Positions 47,945 through 57,384 of a DNA stretch of 64,000 bases are shown here, one piece after another (the first letter of the stretch is position 1; every line of letters starts with the position of its first letter). The stretch is from Acetobacteraceae bacterium (GTDB lineage: Bacteria > Pseudomonadota > Alphaproteobacteria > Acetobacterales > Acetobacteraceae), in the NCBI GenBank assembly GCA_039613835.1, contig CP154827.1, positions 1,838,001 through 1,902,000 of the forward strand, written 5' to 3'. The position numbers were made by a program, and so were the translations under genes. The notes under the pieces were generated by a model. It did not search any database, had not been told where the DNA came from, and saw nothing but the letters and a program-made list of their open reading frames with translations.

Positions 47945-49256
47945 CCACGCGCTCACGCCACTTCAAGGGGTTGGTCAGCCTCGTTCTGGCGGCGGTTTTC
48001 GGGCTGAATGCATGCACGGTCGGCTCCGATTACAAGCCCGATAAAATGGATTTACCGAGCCGGTTTACCGAGACCCCCCCACCAGGCGACGCCAGCGGAC
48101 ATCGCCGCCAATGAGGCGGCTTTGCGAAACTGGTGGGCGTCTTTCGGGGATGCTACTCTGACGGATCTGGTGCAGCGGGCCATTACCGGCAATTACGACC
48201 TCAAAATCGCCGATCAGCGCATCATCGCTGAGCGCGTCCTGCGGCAACGCGTCGCGTCCTCCTGGTACCCACAACTTGACATTAATGCCGGCGGGGGCAC
48301 AAACCGCTACTCAATCGCGATCGGCAACTGGCCCCTCCGGCCAGGCAATCCGGCCGATCACCCGCAGGCTTCCGTGCTGACTTATGGCGCGACGGCAAGT
48401 TGGGAAATCGATGTGTTCGGGCGCATCCGGCGAGAAGTGGAGGCGAGTGACCGGCCCATTGACGCCAGTATTGAAGCGCGCTGGGCGACCTTGATGGCGT
48501 TACTTTCCTCCGTCGCGCGGAATTATATCCTCCTGCGCGTCACACAGCAGCTTTACCGTGAGGGCGTCAGCAACACGTTGCAAATTGCGCAGGCGCAGAG
48601 TGAGCGCGATCGGGAGCGGACGGAGCTTGAACCCCTTCAGCTTAAATGTAAAAAACTGATCCACGCGATCAGCGTCCTGCTCGGAGAAATGCCCGGGGAT
48701 TTGCGGGCGCGTCTCGATATCCCGATGGAAACGCTGTATCGCAGGCAGAGCTGGTATCTTCTGCCGCGCGTCCCGACCTTACCCGCGACGCTTCCGTCAA
48801 TCGTGGTGGCTAATCGGCCCGATATCCGCCAGGCGGAGCGGGAATATACCGAAGCCACCGCTGAGATTGGCGTTGCCGTCGCCCAAATATACCCGCAATT
48901 TTTCGATCCCGCTGACGTTCAATCCCAGCGCTTCAGCCATGTATCAGGCCTACCGCAAATCTGTGCTGACGGGATTTCAGGAAGTCGAAGATGCGTTTTC
49001 CTCCTGAACGCATGATGCGCAATGGGTGACAAAACTCCATCTCGCAGCCCATGAGAGTGCGATCGCATCGGACCGCGCCCGCCGCCTTCATGCCGCAGAG
49101 CTGATTGATTTCCTCAATGTTCTGGCAACAAAGCAGGCAACGCTTGACGCGCAAAATCGGGAGGCGGATGCGCGTATTGCCAATGTTCTGGACGCTGTTG
49201 ATCTATACGTCGCCATTGGCGCCGGGTGGCAGGGTAACGCCTGCGCGACACGCAAC
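47941..49256 (+). pseudogene. NodT-family outer-membrane efflux protein, frameshifts, stop and deletions
   Basis: The lipoprotein signal (LVSLVLAAVFGLNAC) starts at ATG 47941. A shift at a C-run near 48075 moves into the long frame 48100-49015 (EAALRNWWASFGDATLTDLV, TASWEIDVFGRIRREVEASD, VVANRPDIRQAEREYTEAT). A T5 run at about 48900 (four expected) shifts again to SIPLTFNPSASAMYQAYRKS and TGFQEVEDAFSS, then TGA at 49005 and further homology (HESAIASDRARRLHAAELID) to about 49256. About 60-70 residues of the central beta-barrel region are missing. It is non-functional, in contrast to the NodT gene at the window start. Confidence 0.85.
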
Positions 49257-49389
49257 TCCCCGTCAGTGTCACGAAGCAGAACGCCTTATCGCGCGCTTTC
49301 TCGCGTTGAAAAAGGCTTGATTCGCGTCCGCAATATGCCGACATTAGACTGTAATTCCAGCGTTCTGGATGGTGGGGAGGCGAATCCGC

Positions 49390-50310
49390 TTGAGTGACTT
49401 ATACGCTGCATTAGGCGTGGCCCGAGGGGCGTCGGATAAAGATGTCCGCAATGCCTATCGCAAGCTGGCGAAGCAATATCATCCTGACCATAATGCCGGT
49501 AAACCGGAGGCTGAAGAGCGCTTCAAGAAAGTCACTGCTGCCTATAACATCCTGGGCGACAAGGAAAAGCGCCAGCGTTATGACCGTGGCGAAATTGATG
49601 ATGAAGGCAATGAGCGCGCACCTTTCGGCTATGGCGGCGGCGGGTTTCGAGGTGGCGGGCCGCGTCAGGGCGCGCAACATTCGTCTTTCTCGGAAGAAGA
49701 TCTCGGGGCTTTCTTCTCTGACATGTTTCAAGGAGGGGGCAGTCCTTTTGGCGGCGGCTTCCATCAGGCTGGCCCGCACATGCGCCGCCCCAGACGAGGC
49801 GCTGACCGCACCTACACACTGCGCATCAGTTTTGAAGACGCTGTTTTAGGCACCTCGAAACGCATTTCCCTGCCCGAGACCGGAACGGTCGATGTGCGCA
49901 TTCCCGCCGGTATCGAAGATGGCAAAGCCCTGCGCCTGAGCGGCAAAGGCGCGCCCGGGACCGGTGAAGGCGCACCATCCGGTGATGCGCTGGTGACGAT
50001 TCAAGTGGCGCCGAGCACGGTCTACATTCGGGAAGGCCGCAATCTGACGGCATCCGTGCCTGTCGACCTGGCAACTGCTGTCCTTGGCGGTAAAATCCTC
50101 GTGCCTACGCCTCAGGGGCCTGTCACCATGAAGGTGCCGCCGCATTCAGATACAGGCTCCAAACTCCGTCTTAATGGTCGCGGCGTGGCGGCGCACGGTG
50201 CGCACAAGGCTGGCGATCTGCTCGTGACATTGCAGGTCAAAATCGGCCAGGTCGATCCGGCGCTGGAGGAATTCCTCCGTATCCGCTCCGGCGCGGAAGG
50301 CGCGGCGTGA
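49390..50310 (+). CDS. DnaJ-like co-chaperone (CbpA/DnaJ C-terminal type)
   Basis: This 306-residue J-protein has an N-terminal J domain (DLYAALGVARGASDKDVRNA, HPD motif in YHPDHN), a Gly/Phe-rich linker (about 75-125) and two C-terminal substrate-binding beta domains (TYTLRISFEDAVLGTSKRIS onward). The zinc-finger region of true DnaJ is absent, so it is of the CbpA type. I prefer the TTG at 49390, with GGGGAGG nine bases upstream, over the ATG at 49369. The next small gene starts two bases after the stop. Confidence 0.9.
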   Translation: MSDLYAALGVARGASDKDVRNAYRKLAKQYHPDHNAGKPEAEERFKKVTAAYNILGDKEKRQRYDRGEIDDEGNERAPFGYGGGGFRGGGPRQGAQHSSFSEEDLGAFFSDMFQGGGSPFGGGFHQAGPHMRRPRRGADRTYTLRISFEDAVLGTSKRISLPETGTVDVRIPAGIEDGKALRLSGKGAPGTGEGAPSGDALVTIQVAPSTVYIREGRNLTASVPVDLATAVLGGKILVPTPQGPVTMKVPPHSDTGSKLRLNGRGVAAHGAHKAGDLLVTLQVKIGQVDPALEEFLRIRSGAEGAA

Positions 50311-50311
50311 T

Positions 50312-50467
50312 ATGAATGATGCCTCTGATGCCGAGGCCGCAAGCACAGAAGGACGGGATGAGGTCATTTCTCTGCTGGCGGTGGGTCTCTTCGCTGTGCT
50401 TCTGGCCATATTGACGATTCATGCCATGATCGTGTCCAATGTCGGGTCCGAGTTCTTAAGTCATTAA
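50312..50467 (+). CDS. Small single-span membrane protein
   Basis: A 51-residue open frame beginning MNDASDAEAASTEGRDEV and continuing into a strong transmembrane helix (ISLLAVGLFAVLLAILTI), ending SNVGSEFLSH. It starts two bases after the DnaJ-like gene stop and ends 21 bp before the transporter gene, so it is probably translated from the same mRNA. I do not recognise a family. Confidence 0.6.
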   Translation: MNDASDAEAASTEGRDEVISLLAVGLFAVLLAILTIHAMIVSNVGSEFLSH

Positions 50468-50488
50468 CCGAGAGGCGGTCCCGATAAT

Positions 50489-52012
50489 ATGAAGGCAGAT
50501 TCCAGCAAGCCGCCCTCTCGGGAGCAATCTTTCTCCGTCGTTTTTGCCGTCGAATTATGGGAGCGGTTTGGTTATTACGGGATGCAGGCGATCCTCGCCG
50601 TCTATCTCGTCCAAAATCTCGGCATGACGGACCGCATGGCGTTCGCGATTATGGGCGCTTTTTTTGCGCTCACTTACATCACGCCCGTTTTTGGCGGCTT
50701 TCTGGGTGACCGCATCATGGGTCCGCGTCGCGCGATGGTGTGGGGGGGCGCGATCCTTGCCGCAGGTTATTTCGTTCTGGCGATGGCCGATGCGCACCGA
50801 GCGTTGCTCTCCATGGCCATGGCGTCCATTTCTGCGGGTAACGGGCTCTTCAAACCGAATGCGGCCAATCTTGTGCGGCGCATTTATCAGGGTGATGACA
50901 AAAAGCTTGATGGTGTCTTCACGCTTTATTACATGGCCGTCAATGTTGGTTCGACCCTGTCCATGCTCTTCACACCCTGGCTGCGGGACCGTTGGGGGCA
51001 GGAGAGCGCTTTCCTCACCTGCTCAGCCGGGCTGGTGATCGGGATCCTGTGGTACCTCTCGCGGCGTCGCTGGCTGGTGAATGCGGGCGCCGCGCGCGAC
51101 CAGCATCGGCTGCCTCTCATGATGCTGATGGGTCTTCTGGTGGGGTTTATCGCGCTGATCGCGGCGCTGAGCATTGTCATTTTCAGCCCCGACCTCGCGC
51201 GGGTCTGTGTATGGGGGGCGTGTCTCGCTGTCGCCATTTATTGGGGCATTTTGTTTTACCGCACGGAGGCGGCGCAGCGCCCGGGCCTCAAGCTGACTTA
51301 TCTCCTCGCGCTGCAAAGCATGGTTTTTCTGATTTTTTACCAACAGCAGGTCACCTCCCTGACGCTCTTCGCGCTCAGAGCGGTGGATGGGCGTTTTCAG
51401 ATTAACGGTGTGACATTGTTCCGCTTTTCGGCCGGGCAGTTCCAGGCCCTGAACCCGATCTGGATCATGCTTGTCAGCCCCTTACTGGCGCGATTCTACC
51501 ACGCGGTGGCCCGTCGCAACCGCCCGATTTCACTCGCGACCAAGATGCTCGTCGGTTTCATCCTTGTGACAATCGGGTTTTTCGTATGGTGGCAGGCCGC
51601 GTCACTCTCGACAGGGCGGATCTCCGCTTGGATCATGGTATTGGGTTACGGGCTTATCTCGGTCGCGGAGCTTCTGACAATGGCGCTCGGCCTGGCGGTC
51701 ATCGCGCGTTATACCGCCGTGCGCTCAAGCGGTTTCATGATGGGATGTCTCTATCTGCTTTGGGGTGTCGCCATGTATCTCGGCAGTCTCGTCGCCACGC
51801 ACGCGGCGATGCCTGACCCGAACCTGCCGGATGTCGTGGCATCCCACATTTACGGCCAGCTTTTCCGTGATCTGTTTATTGCCGGATTTGTGGCGACGCT
51901 TTGCATCGCCGCTTTCCTGCCGCTGGCCAGAAGGTGGGACAAAGCCCATCTCGCCAGCACCGGCGCGCCGCTGGATGATGTCGTGCAGGAGGTCGCCGGC
52001 ATTCCACTCTGA
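50489..52012 (+). CDS. Proton-dependent oligopeptide transporter (POT/PTR2 family)
   Basis: This 507-residue inner-membrane protein has about 12-14 helices. The POT proton-coupling motif ExxERFxYY is present as ELWERFGYYGMQ (about 22-33). The PTR2 signatures follow: FGGFLGDRIMGPRRAMVWGG and the FTLYYMAVNVGSTLSMLFTP segment. It imports di- and tripeptides with protons. The frame is whole. A modest gap of 180 bp without features separates it from mgtC. Confidence 0.93.
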   Translation: MKADSSKPPSREQSFSVVFAVELWERFGYYGMQAILAVYLVQNLGMTDRMAFAIMGAFFALTYITPVFGGFLGDRIMGPRRAMVWGGAILAAGYFVLAMADAHRALLSMAMASISAGNGLFKPNAANLVRRIYQGDDKKLDGVFTLYYMAVNVGSTLSMLFTPWLRDRWGQESAFLTCSAGLVIGILWYLSRRRWLVNAGAARDQHRLPLMMLMGLLVGFIALIAALSIVIFSPDLARVCVWGACLAVAIYWGILFYRTEAAQRPGLKLTYLLALQSMVFLIFYQQQVTSLTLFALRAVDGRFQINGVTLFRFSAGQFQALNPIWIMLVSPLLARFYHAVARRNRPISLATKMLVGFILVTIGFFVWWQAASLSTGRISAWIMVLGYGLISVAELLTMALGLAVIARYTAVRSSGFMMGCLYLLWGVAMYLGSLVATHAAMPDPNLPDVVASHIYGQLFRDLFIAGFVATLCIAAFLPLARRWDKAHLASTGAPLDDVVQEVAGIPL

Positions 52013-52191
52013 GCCGCCTATCGGCAAACTTGTGTTTCAAACTGACGTATAGACCGCAGGATGCTGCCGCCCCGAAACCGTTTCCCTGACCGGTTTTTAT
52101 TGAAGGTCGAGAGACTTGACCTGACACGCATCAATGGTCAGAAGGCAACCGGACGGGGCGACCCAAATGATGGATGCAGGACGGGCGACAG

Positions 52192-52904
52192 ATGCGGTTT
52201 ATTGAAACATTCGACCCGACATCTTTCGGGGACACAACTGTAAGCTTCCTCAGTGCATTTCTGTTCGGGACGCTGATCGGTGCGGAACGGCAATACCGGC
52301 AACGCAGTGCCGGAGTGCGGACCAACGCGTTCGTGGCCCTCGGGGGGCGGCCTTCGTTGACCTGGCCCAGCGTATCGGTGGGGAGGTCGAATCCCTCCGT
52401 GTCATTGCCTATGTCGTTTCAGGTATTGGCTTCCTCGGTGCGGGGTCCATCATCAAGGAAGGCGCCAATGTGCGCGGCCTTAACACGGCGGCGACTTTAT
52501 GGTGCTCCGCCGCGGTAGGGGCCTGTGTGGGCAGCGATATGCTGGCGGAAGGGTTTCTGCTGACGTTTTTCGTGATCGCAGGTAACACGATTTTGCGTTC
52601 TGTCGTCCGGTTCGTCGACCGCCTGCCGATCCGCTCTCGCACGATTGAAGCCGTTTACGGTATCACGGCGCGCACATTGGATGAGCAAGTATCGTCCGTC
52701 GTGCAGAAGCTCCAATCCCGCCTGGAGGCAGATGATTACGTGGTCGGCAAATTGACCGTGTGTGAAGATGGCGCGGACCACTCCGAAATCGACTTCAACC
52801 TGCTGACCTCGTCAAATGATATCGATGTGCTGAAGAAAATTGTTTCCGAAATGGCGGATGACCCGGAAATTTCGGAAATCAGCTGGACGGTCAATGCTGA
52901 GTAA
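52192..52904 (+). pseudogene. mgtC: MgtC/SapB family membrane protein, frameshift in a G-run
   Basis: From ATG 52192 the frame reads FLFGTLIGAERQYRQRSAGV and RTNAFVALGG, then shifts at a G6 run (52339-52344). Homology continues in the next frame as AFVDLAQRIGGEVESLRVIA, SGIGFLGAGSIIKEGANVRG and LNTAATLWCSAAVGACVGSD, with a C-terminal ACT-like domain to 52904. One more G restores the whole protein of about 237 residues. The tract could be a phase-variable switch, a real mutation or a sequencing error. MgtC proteins modulate ATP synthase and Mg2+ stress. Confidence 0.85.
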
Positions 52905-53026
52905 GCAAGTCGGCGGACATGTTGTCCGGGCCGCAAGGTGCGGCAGCTCCCTTTCGTAGGCCCAAAAAACCGCAAAGAGGGACTGGACTTGATCCCCGCT
53001 CTCATTTAAATCGGAGCCAGCTGTGT

Positions 53027-53103
53027 GGCGGATGTAGCTCAGTTGGTAGAGCGCCGGTTTGTGGTACCGGTGGTCGCGGGTTCGAGCCCCGTCATTCGCC
53101 CCA
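53027..53103 (+). tRNA. tRNA-His (anticodon GTG)
   Basis: Cloverleaf sequence with the extra 5' G typical of tRNA-His (53027), acceptor GCGGATG pairing with CATTCGC, D-arm AGCTCAGTTGGTAGAGC, anticodon GTG in GGTTTGTGGTACC, T-arm CGGGTTCGAGCCCCG, and an encoded CCA (53101-53103). It stands alone between mgtC and a lipoprotein remnant. Confidence 0.96.
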
Positions 53104-53179
53104 GCCTTTTCTCAAGAATAGAAACAAGCGTTACAGAGTCGTCGCGACGCGCCGCCGCCCTTTCTGGCATTTTGTCGAT

Positions 53180-53645
53180 TCAGACGCGTCCATAGCCAAA
53201 ACTGATTTTCGGCACGGGTGCGAGGCGGTAACAGCCCCAACCGGCCTGGCTAATATCCGGGCTGCCATCATCAAGCGCTGGCACAAGGTCGTTACTTGGT
53301 AGCAGGACATAGGTCGGGAAGCTCATCCCCGGCGCATCAATTGTGAGATTGCGCCAGATTCGCCCTTTCACAAAAATATCTTTGAGGGTCCATGTGCCGT
53401 CAAGATAGGCAGAGCTGTCGACAGCATTGGCTTCTGTCCATCGTGTCCTGGCTGGAGAGGCGCAATTTGCCGCTCTTTCCCCCGGGTCTTCCGTAAAGCA
53501 CCAGTTCAATCGCGACCTGACCCTGCGGGGTTGAAAGCGGCTGATAACCCTGCCAGTCGCCAATAATCGGCTCGCGCATAACGGCGCAGCCAATGAGAGA
53601 TGTCAGAGAGAGAATAGCTGCCCAGCGTAAACATGTCGTTTTCAT
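53180..53645 (-). pseudogene. Hypothetical lipoprotein, frameshifted
   Basis: From ATG 53645 the protein has a lipoprotein signal (LRWAAILSLTSLIGC) and continues MREPIIGDWQGYQPLSTPQG with VAIELVLYGRPGGKSGKLRL. The frame closes at about 53400 after an out-of-frame tail. The overlapping frame ending at 53180 carries YLDGTWTLKDIFVKGRIW and MSFPTYVLLPSNDLVPALDD, which look like the proper C-terminus. A single indel near 53425-53440 would join them to about 155 residues. The family is not recognised; GDWQGYQ and GTWTL suggest a small beta-barrel. Confidence 0.6.
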
Positions 53646-53690
53646 CCGCACGCCTCCGTAAAAGAGAAGCGCCCTAGAAACCCGAACATC

Positions 53691-54572
53691 TCAACGCCGT
53701 CGATTCTTGCCGGAAAACAGGAAGCGCAAACCCTCTTCCAATTCAATAGGCGTGACACGCAATATTTTTGACATGTCTGAAATGGAAAAGCATTTATTTT
53801 CGGTCAATCGGTCAATTTCCGCCTTCGTCACGTGAGGCACGCCGGGGATGAGGCCGAGGATCGGGATCAGCGCCTTAAGAAGAAAAACCGGCACCGATAT
53901 GATCGGTCGCCGCCGCAAACCCGCCGCTTTGACGACCATGCGAAGATAATCGCGGTAAGCCACATCGCGCGGCCCGGCGATAACGATAAAGGGGGGCAGA
54001 TCATCGTGACCGGACCCGGCCATTAGCTCAATCGTTGCAATCAGGGCCAGGGTGACGTCATCCTGAAAAATCGGTTGGATACGCATCCGCCCGAATTTGG
54101 GAAGCGGAATGACAGGCAGTCTTTGCAGGATCCCGACCAGTCGACGCGTCGTCACGTCCGCCCGGGCGCCGTAGATCATACTGGGGAGAAGCATGATATT
54201 CGGCACGCGGCTTTCCGATAAAAGGTGGATCGCCTTGCGGATATCATGTGCGAATTTATCCGGGAAGCGTGTGAATAACCTCGTGCTGCCCATTGCGACG
54301 AGGCGCGAGTCCTCCGGCATGGCGGCCAATACTGCGGAAGTATAACAGGCATTGGCAGTGTTGACGATGATTTCCGCATCATGCAACGCAGCCTCCAACG
54401 ACGTCCCATCGCCGTTAAGATCGGCGAACCGGGCGGGTTGCACCCCGGCTGGCAAATTGCCCTCACGTCGTATAACCGGGATAACAACGTAGCCGCGTGC
54501 AATGAGGGCCTCGGACAGGGCATAACCCGATCTTCCGAGCGCCCCGATGACGTGGATACGAAGCGCGCTCAC
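53691..54572 (-). CDS. NAD(P)-binding SDR-family protein (NmrA/NDUFA9-like)
   Basis: This 293-residue protein has an N-terminal Rossmann loop HVIGALGRSGYALSEALIAR, a VNTANACYTSAVLAAMP segment, and a Tyr in LLPSMIYGARADVTTRRL in the place used by complex I-associated SDR proteins. There is no clear YxxxK catalytic pair, so it may bind but not reduce. I chose GTG 54572, which overlaps the stop of the upstream exported-protein gene (GTGA), over ATG 54593. The two genes seem to form one operon. Confidence 0.75.
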   Translation of the reverse strand: MSALRIHVIGALGRSGYALSEALIARGYVVIPVIRREGNLPAGVQPARFADLNGDGTSLEAALHDAEIIVNTANACYTSAVLAAMPEDSRLVAMGSTRLFTRFPDKFAHDIRKAIHLLSESRVPNIMLLPSMIYGARADVTTRRLVGILQRLPVIPLPKFGRMRIQPIFQDDVTLALIATIELMAGSGHDDLPPFIVIAGPRDVAYRDYLRMVVKAAGLRRRPIISVPVFLLKALIPILGLIPGVPHVTKAEIDRLTENKCFSISDMSKILRVTPIELEEGLRFLFSGKNRRR

Positions 54573-56008
54573 GGTGTCGTCGTCACCGTCCAATCGGACG
54601 GACGCAGAAATTTATCGAATTTGACGCTTCGGTCGGGTGTCAGATCAAGTTCAACGGGGTTCGCCGGCGAGAAAATTAACTGGAGGGTGCGATCGTCATG
54701 ATGACTCAGGAAATCCGACAATTTAGCCCAGCCAGGAGTTTCCCGGACGGGTCGGGACGTATATTGAGAGTATAATCCGCGAAGGAAAGCGGGTGAGATG
54801 GTCGATTTCTCCGCCGTCGTGCCCAGACCATATTTTATCAGGCCGAGATCCCGATAGGCTATGTAAGCGTCCATAAGCCAATAGCTCGGAATTTTCGAGG
54901 TGGTGGGCGAATGCATTGATATCGTCCCGCCCAGATTAAGCGTTGCGAAATAAGGGACGGTCAAATTAAAATGCGTATCCAGAACCTGCGTGCGCCTGTT
55001 GCACGTCATCTGATAGGACATAGAGAGGGAGGTAAGGTAGATGGGTAGGAAAAACCTGTTAAGCCCTACATCTATCTTGATCTGAACAGGCGACGCGACG
55101 GTTCTGAAAATATTACCGTCGAGGGTTGTCTCGAAATGAAACGGGTTGATATGCCCGCGAAAATTGCCTTGGGAAAAAACCAGTTTCCCGAATGACGATC
55201 TGCCTGTCAGAGTCGGGCAAAGGGCGGTGAGGTCTGACGTCGGCAAACCAAGCATTTTGCGTATTTCATCAGGCGCATCAAAGGCGACGTTCCTCAGATA
55301 GGCAATCTCGACTTCAGCGACCTCATGGCTCGGTGTTCCGTCCGGCGGGGGGAGCCCCCTGAGGGAGGTGATCCGTATATTTCGTGCCTCCGTGATCGTG
55401 CTGACGGCGTGGTTGATGCCGCGAATATCGAGCCATGCAGCCTTGAATGTCACGGAGTGGCGTGCTGACGTTGCGGCGACGACTCCGTCCGGTCCGCCGC
55501 CCTGATCCGTGACGGCCCGCCCATGCAGATGGTCCGTCGTGAGCTGGCCGAGACGTGTCGCGATGAGGGTCTTGATATCGACAGGGTGATGATCATCCGC
55601 ATCAATGGGGGGAAGCGTAACATCCCGCAGGCGCAACCCGTCAGCTTCAGCGCGGATTTGCATCCAGGAGGCGGCCGCACGCTGCTGGAGTTCAAAATGT
55701 GGCCGGATCGCCGTCATGAGCTTAAAATGAAGCCCCGTCCGGGGCGCGCCGGACGGGGCATTGATAAGGAGATGATCCGTGGTGAAAGTAACATGCGCGT
55801 CAGAAATCTTAACCTGAGTGAAAGCAGCGCCGCGGAATAATATGCGTGGATAGGCTTTTTTATAGGTAAAGGTCACGCCAGGCGGCAGATGCGCGTAGAA
55901 ATTGGAAATTCCGCGTTTCAACTCAGCATTGGCCTCATGTCGCGCGCCGGCATAACCAAGTATGACAAGTGTCCCACACAGACTTGTCAGCAAGACGGGT
56001 CGCTTCAC
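54569..56008 (-). CDS. Exported protein of unknown function (DUF945/AsmA-like appearance)
   Basis: Predicted 479-residue protein with an N-terminal signal/anchor (VLLTSLCGTLVILGYAGARH) followed by mainly beta-strand sequence with repeated alternation of hydrophobic and polar residues. The layout (anchor, FYAHLPPGVTFTYKKAYPRI, then long beta domain) is like DUF945/DUF2125 periplasmic proteins, but I cannot assign it firmly. The frame is intact. It is coupled to the SDR gene by GTGA and divergent from rplM. Confidence 0.65.
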   Translation of the reverse strand: MKRPVLLTSLCGTLVILGYAGARHEANAELKRGISNFYAHLPPGVTFTYKKAYPRILFRGAAFTQVKISDAHVTFTTDHLLINAPSGAPRTGLHFKLMTAIRPHFELQQRAAASWMQIRAEADGLRLRDVTLPPIDADDHHPVDIKTLIATRLGQLTTDHLHGRAVTDQGGGPDGVVAATSARHSVTFKAAWLDIRGINHAVSTITEARNIRITSLRGLPPPDGTPSHEVAEVEIAYLRNVAFDAPDEIRKMLGLPTSDLTALCPTLTGRSSFGKLVFSQGNFRGHINPFHFETTLDGNIFRTVASPVQIKIDVGLNRFFLPIYLTSLSMSYQMTCNRRTQVLDTHFNLTVPYFATLNLGGTISMHSPTTSKIPSYWLMDAYIAYRDLGLIKYGLGTTAEKSTISPAFLRGLYSQYTSRPVRETPGWAKLSDFLSHHDDRTLQLIFSPANPVELDLTPDRSVKFDKFLRPSDWTVTTTP

Positions 56009-56168
56009 CGGAAGATGTCCTTAAGGCCTATCAAAACTGTGATCATGCTAGCGGTGAAGAGGCGTATCGACAACCTGTCTCCCGCTTTTTAATGAGGTAA
56101 TATGTTACCACACGCGATTTCAGCTTGATTTACCGCCGGTTTTGGTGCTTGCCGCATAATAAAATCGC

Positions 56169-56197
56169 TTGACATGCGCCCGTGATACGTCGATAAA
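56169..56197 (+). promoter_or_regulatory. Promoter of the rplM-rpsI operon
   Basis: A consensus -35 TTGACA (56169-56174) is followed after 17 bp by GATAAA (56192-56197), which fits a -10 box. It lies 42 bp upstream of rplM, in the gap after the divergent exported-protein gene. Confidence 0.6.
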
Positions 56198-56238
56198 CGC
56201 GCACCGATACCAACACATGCTGCTGGATTAACTGATAC

Positions 56239-56715
56239 ATGAAGACGACCCCTTCGCTAAAGCCTGCCGAGGTGAAGAAAGGCTGGGTCCTGATTGATGC
56301 TGAAGGGCTCGTTCTTGGCCGCCTCGCCACCATTATCGCAAACCGCCTACGCGGCAAGCACAAACCTCAATTCACCCCTCACGTGGATTGCGGCGACCAT
56401 GTCGTCGTCATCAACGCCGAGAAAATCGTCCTGACGGGCAATAAGGTCGGGCAGAAGCTCTTTCATTACCACACAGGGCACCCTGGCGGCATTAAGGAGC
56501 GCACGATCACGCAGCGCCTTAATGCCGCCAACCCGGGCAGTGTTGTCGAGAAAGCCGTTGAGCGGATGATTACGCGCGGGCCATTGCAGCGTGCGCAGAT
56601 GAAAAATCTGCACGTCTATGCCGGCGCGGCGCACCCCCATGATGGACAGCAGCCCGTTAAACTGGATGTTGCGTCCCTCAACCGCAAGAACACCATTAAC
56701 GCGATCAAGGTCTAA
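56239..56715 (+). CDS. rplM: 50S ribosomal protein L13
   Basis: Large-subunit ribosomal protein of 158 residues, the alphaproteobacterial length. Typical blocks are [40 protein letters not shown] and [20 protein letters not shown]. It is followed after three bases by rpsI, the conserved pair. Confidence 0.98.
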   Translation: MKTTPSLKPAEVKKGWVLIDAEGLVLGRLATIIANRLRGKHKPQFTPHVDCGDHVVVINAEKIVLTGNKVGQKLFHYHTGHPGGIKERTITQRLNAANPGSVVEKAVERMITRGPLQRAQMKNLHVYAGAAHPHDGQQPVKLDVASLNRKNTINAIKV

Positions 56716-56718
56716 GAG

Positions 56719-57204
56719 ATGTCTGAAACTCAAGAGCTTACGGGATCTCTGCAGGATCTGGCTGGTCTTGCACCTGCCGCACAGGCAGCTCCGGTTTATG
56801 AAGTCAAGCGTGATGCGCAGGGTCGTTCCTACGCGACGGGACGTCGTAAAGACGCCGTTGCGCGTGTGTGGATCAAGCCTGGCAGCGGCGAGATCATTGT
56901 TAATAGTCGCCCGGTGACAACTTATTTCGCGCGTCCTGTCCTGCGTATGCTGATTACCCAGCCCTTCCTGCTGACGGATCGTTATAATCAGTTTGATGTC
57001 TATTGCACCGTAACAGGTGGCGGGCTTTCAGGCCAGGCAGGTGCCGTGCGTCACGGTATTTCCCGTGCCCTGACTTATTACGACCCGGCTTTGCGCAGCA
57101 TCCTGAAGGTCGCGGGCTTCCTGACTCGTGACAGCCGTGTGGTTGAGCGTAAAAAATATGGCCGTGCCAAGGCCCGTCGTTCCTTCCAGTTCTCGAAGCG
57201 CTGA
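56719..57204 (+). CDS. rpsI: 30S ribosomal protein S9
   Basis: Small-subunit ribosomal protein, 161 residues, with the usual alphaproteobacterial acidic N-terminal extension (about 1-30). The S9 core runs from [20 protein letters not shown] to the basic C-terminal end [20 protein letters not shown], whose last Arg contacts tRNA in the P site. A terminator follows at once. Confidence 0.98.
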   Translation: MSETQELTGSLQDLAGLAPAAQAAPVYEVKRDAQGRSYATGRRKDAVARVWIKPGSGEIIVNSRPVTTYFARPVLRMLITQPFLLTDRYNQFDVYCTVTGGGLSGQAGAVRHGISRALTYYDPALRSILKVAGFLTRDSRVVERKKYGRAKARRSFQFSKR

Positions 57205-57238
57205 TCGCGCCTCATTTCTGTCTGGTTCTATGTTACGG

Positions 57239-57267
57239 AAAACCTGTCCTTTATGGACAGGTTTTTT
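57239..57267 (+). terminator. Rho-independent terminator of rplM-rpsI
   Basis: AAAACCTGTCC (57239-57249), loop TTTAT, GGACAGGTTTT (57255-57265) and a run of six T (57262-57267). This 11-bp perfect stem with T-run, 35 bp after the rpsI stop, is the clearest terminator in the window. Confidence 0.93.
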
Positions 57268-57384
57268 GTTTTGGGTCATGATGCGTTAATCAATCTCGGG
57301 CGCAGCACATCTTTCACCCACCCTATGCGCAGCCTGAGCGGACACCGCGTCCACCACGTGCAGCGCCTATGAAGGGACAGTCAG

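Noticed and set aside
19277..53645. Explaining all frameshifts as sequencing error
   Set aside because: Several lesions are substitutions, lost start codons or in-frame deletions, and 14.6 kb of nuo coding sequence has no error. Single homopolymer indels (cobK, mgtC, ntrY, the epimerase, the ABC ATPase) remain open to this explanation.
56096..56109. Palindrome GGTAA-TATG-TTACC as a Zur-type operator
   Set aside because: Arms are only five bases, no zinc-related gene is adjacent, and it is farther from rplM than the assigned promoter.
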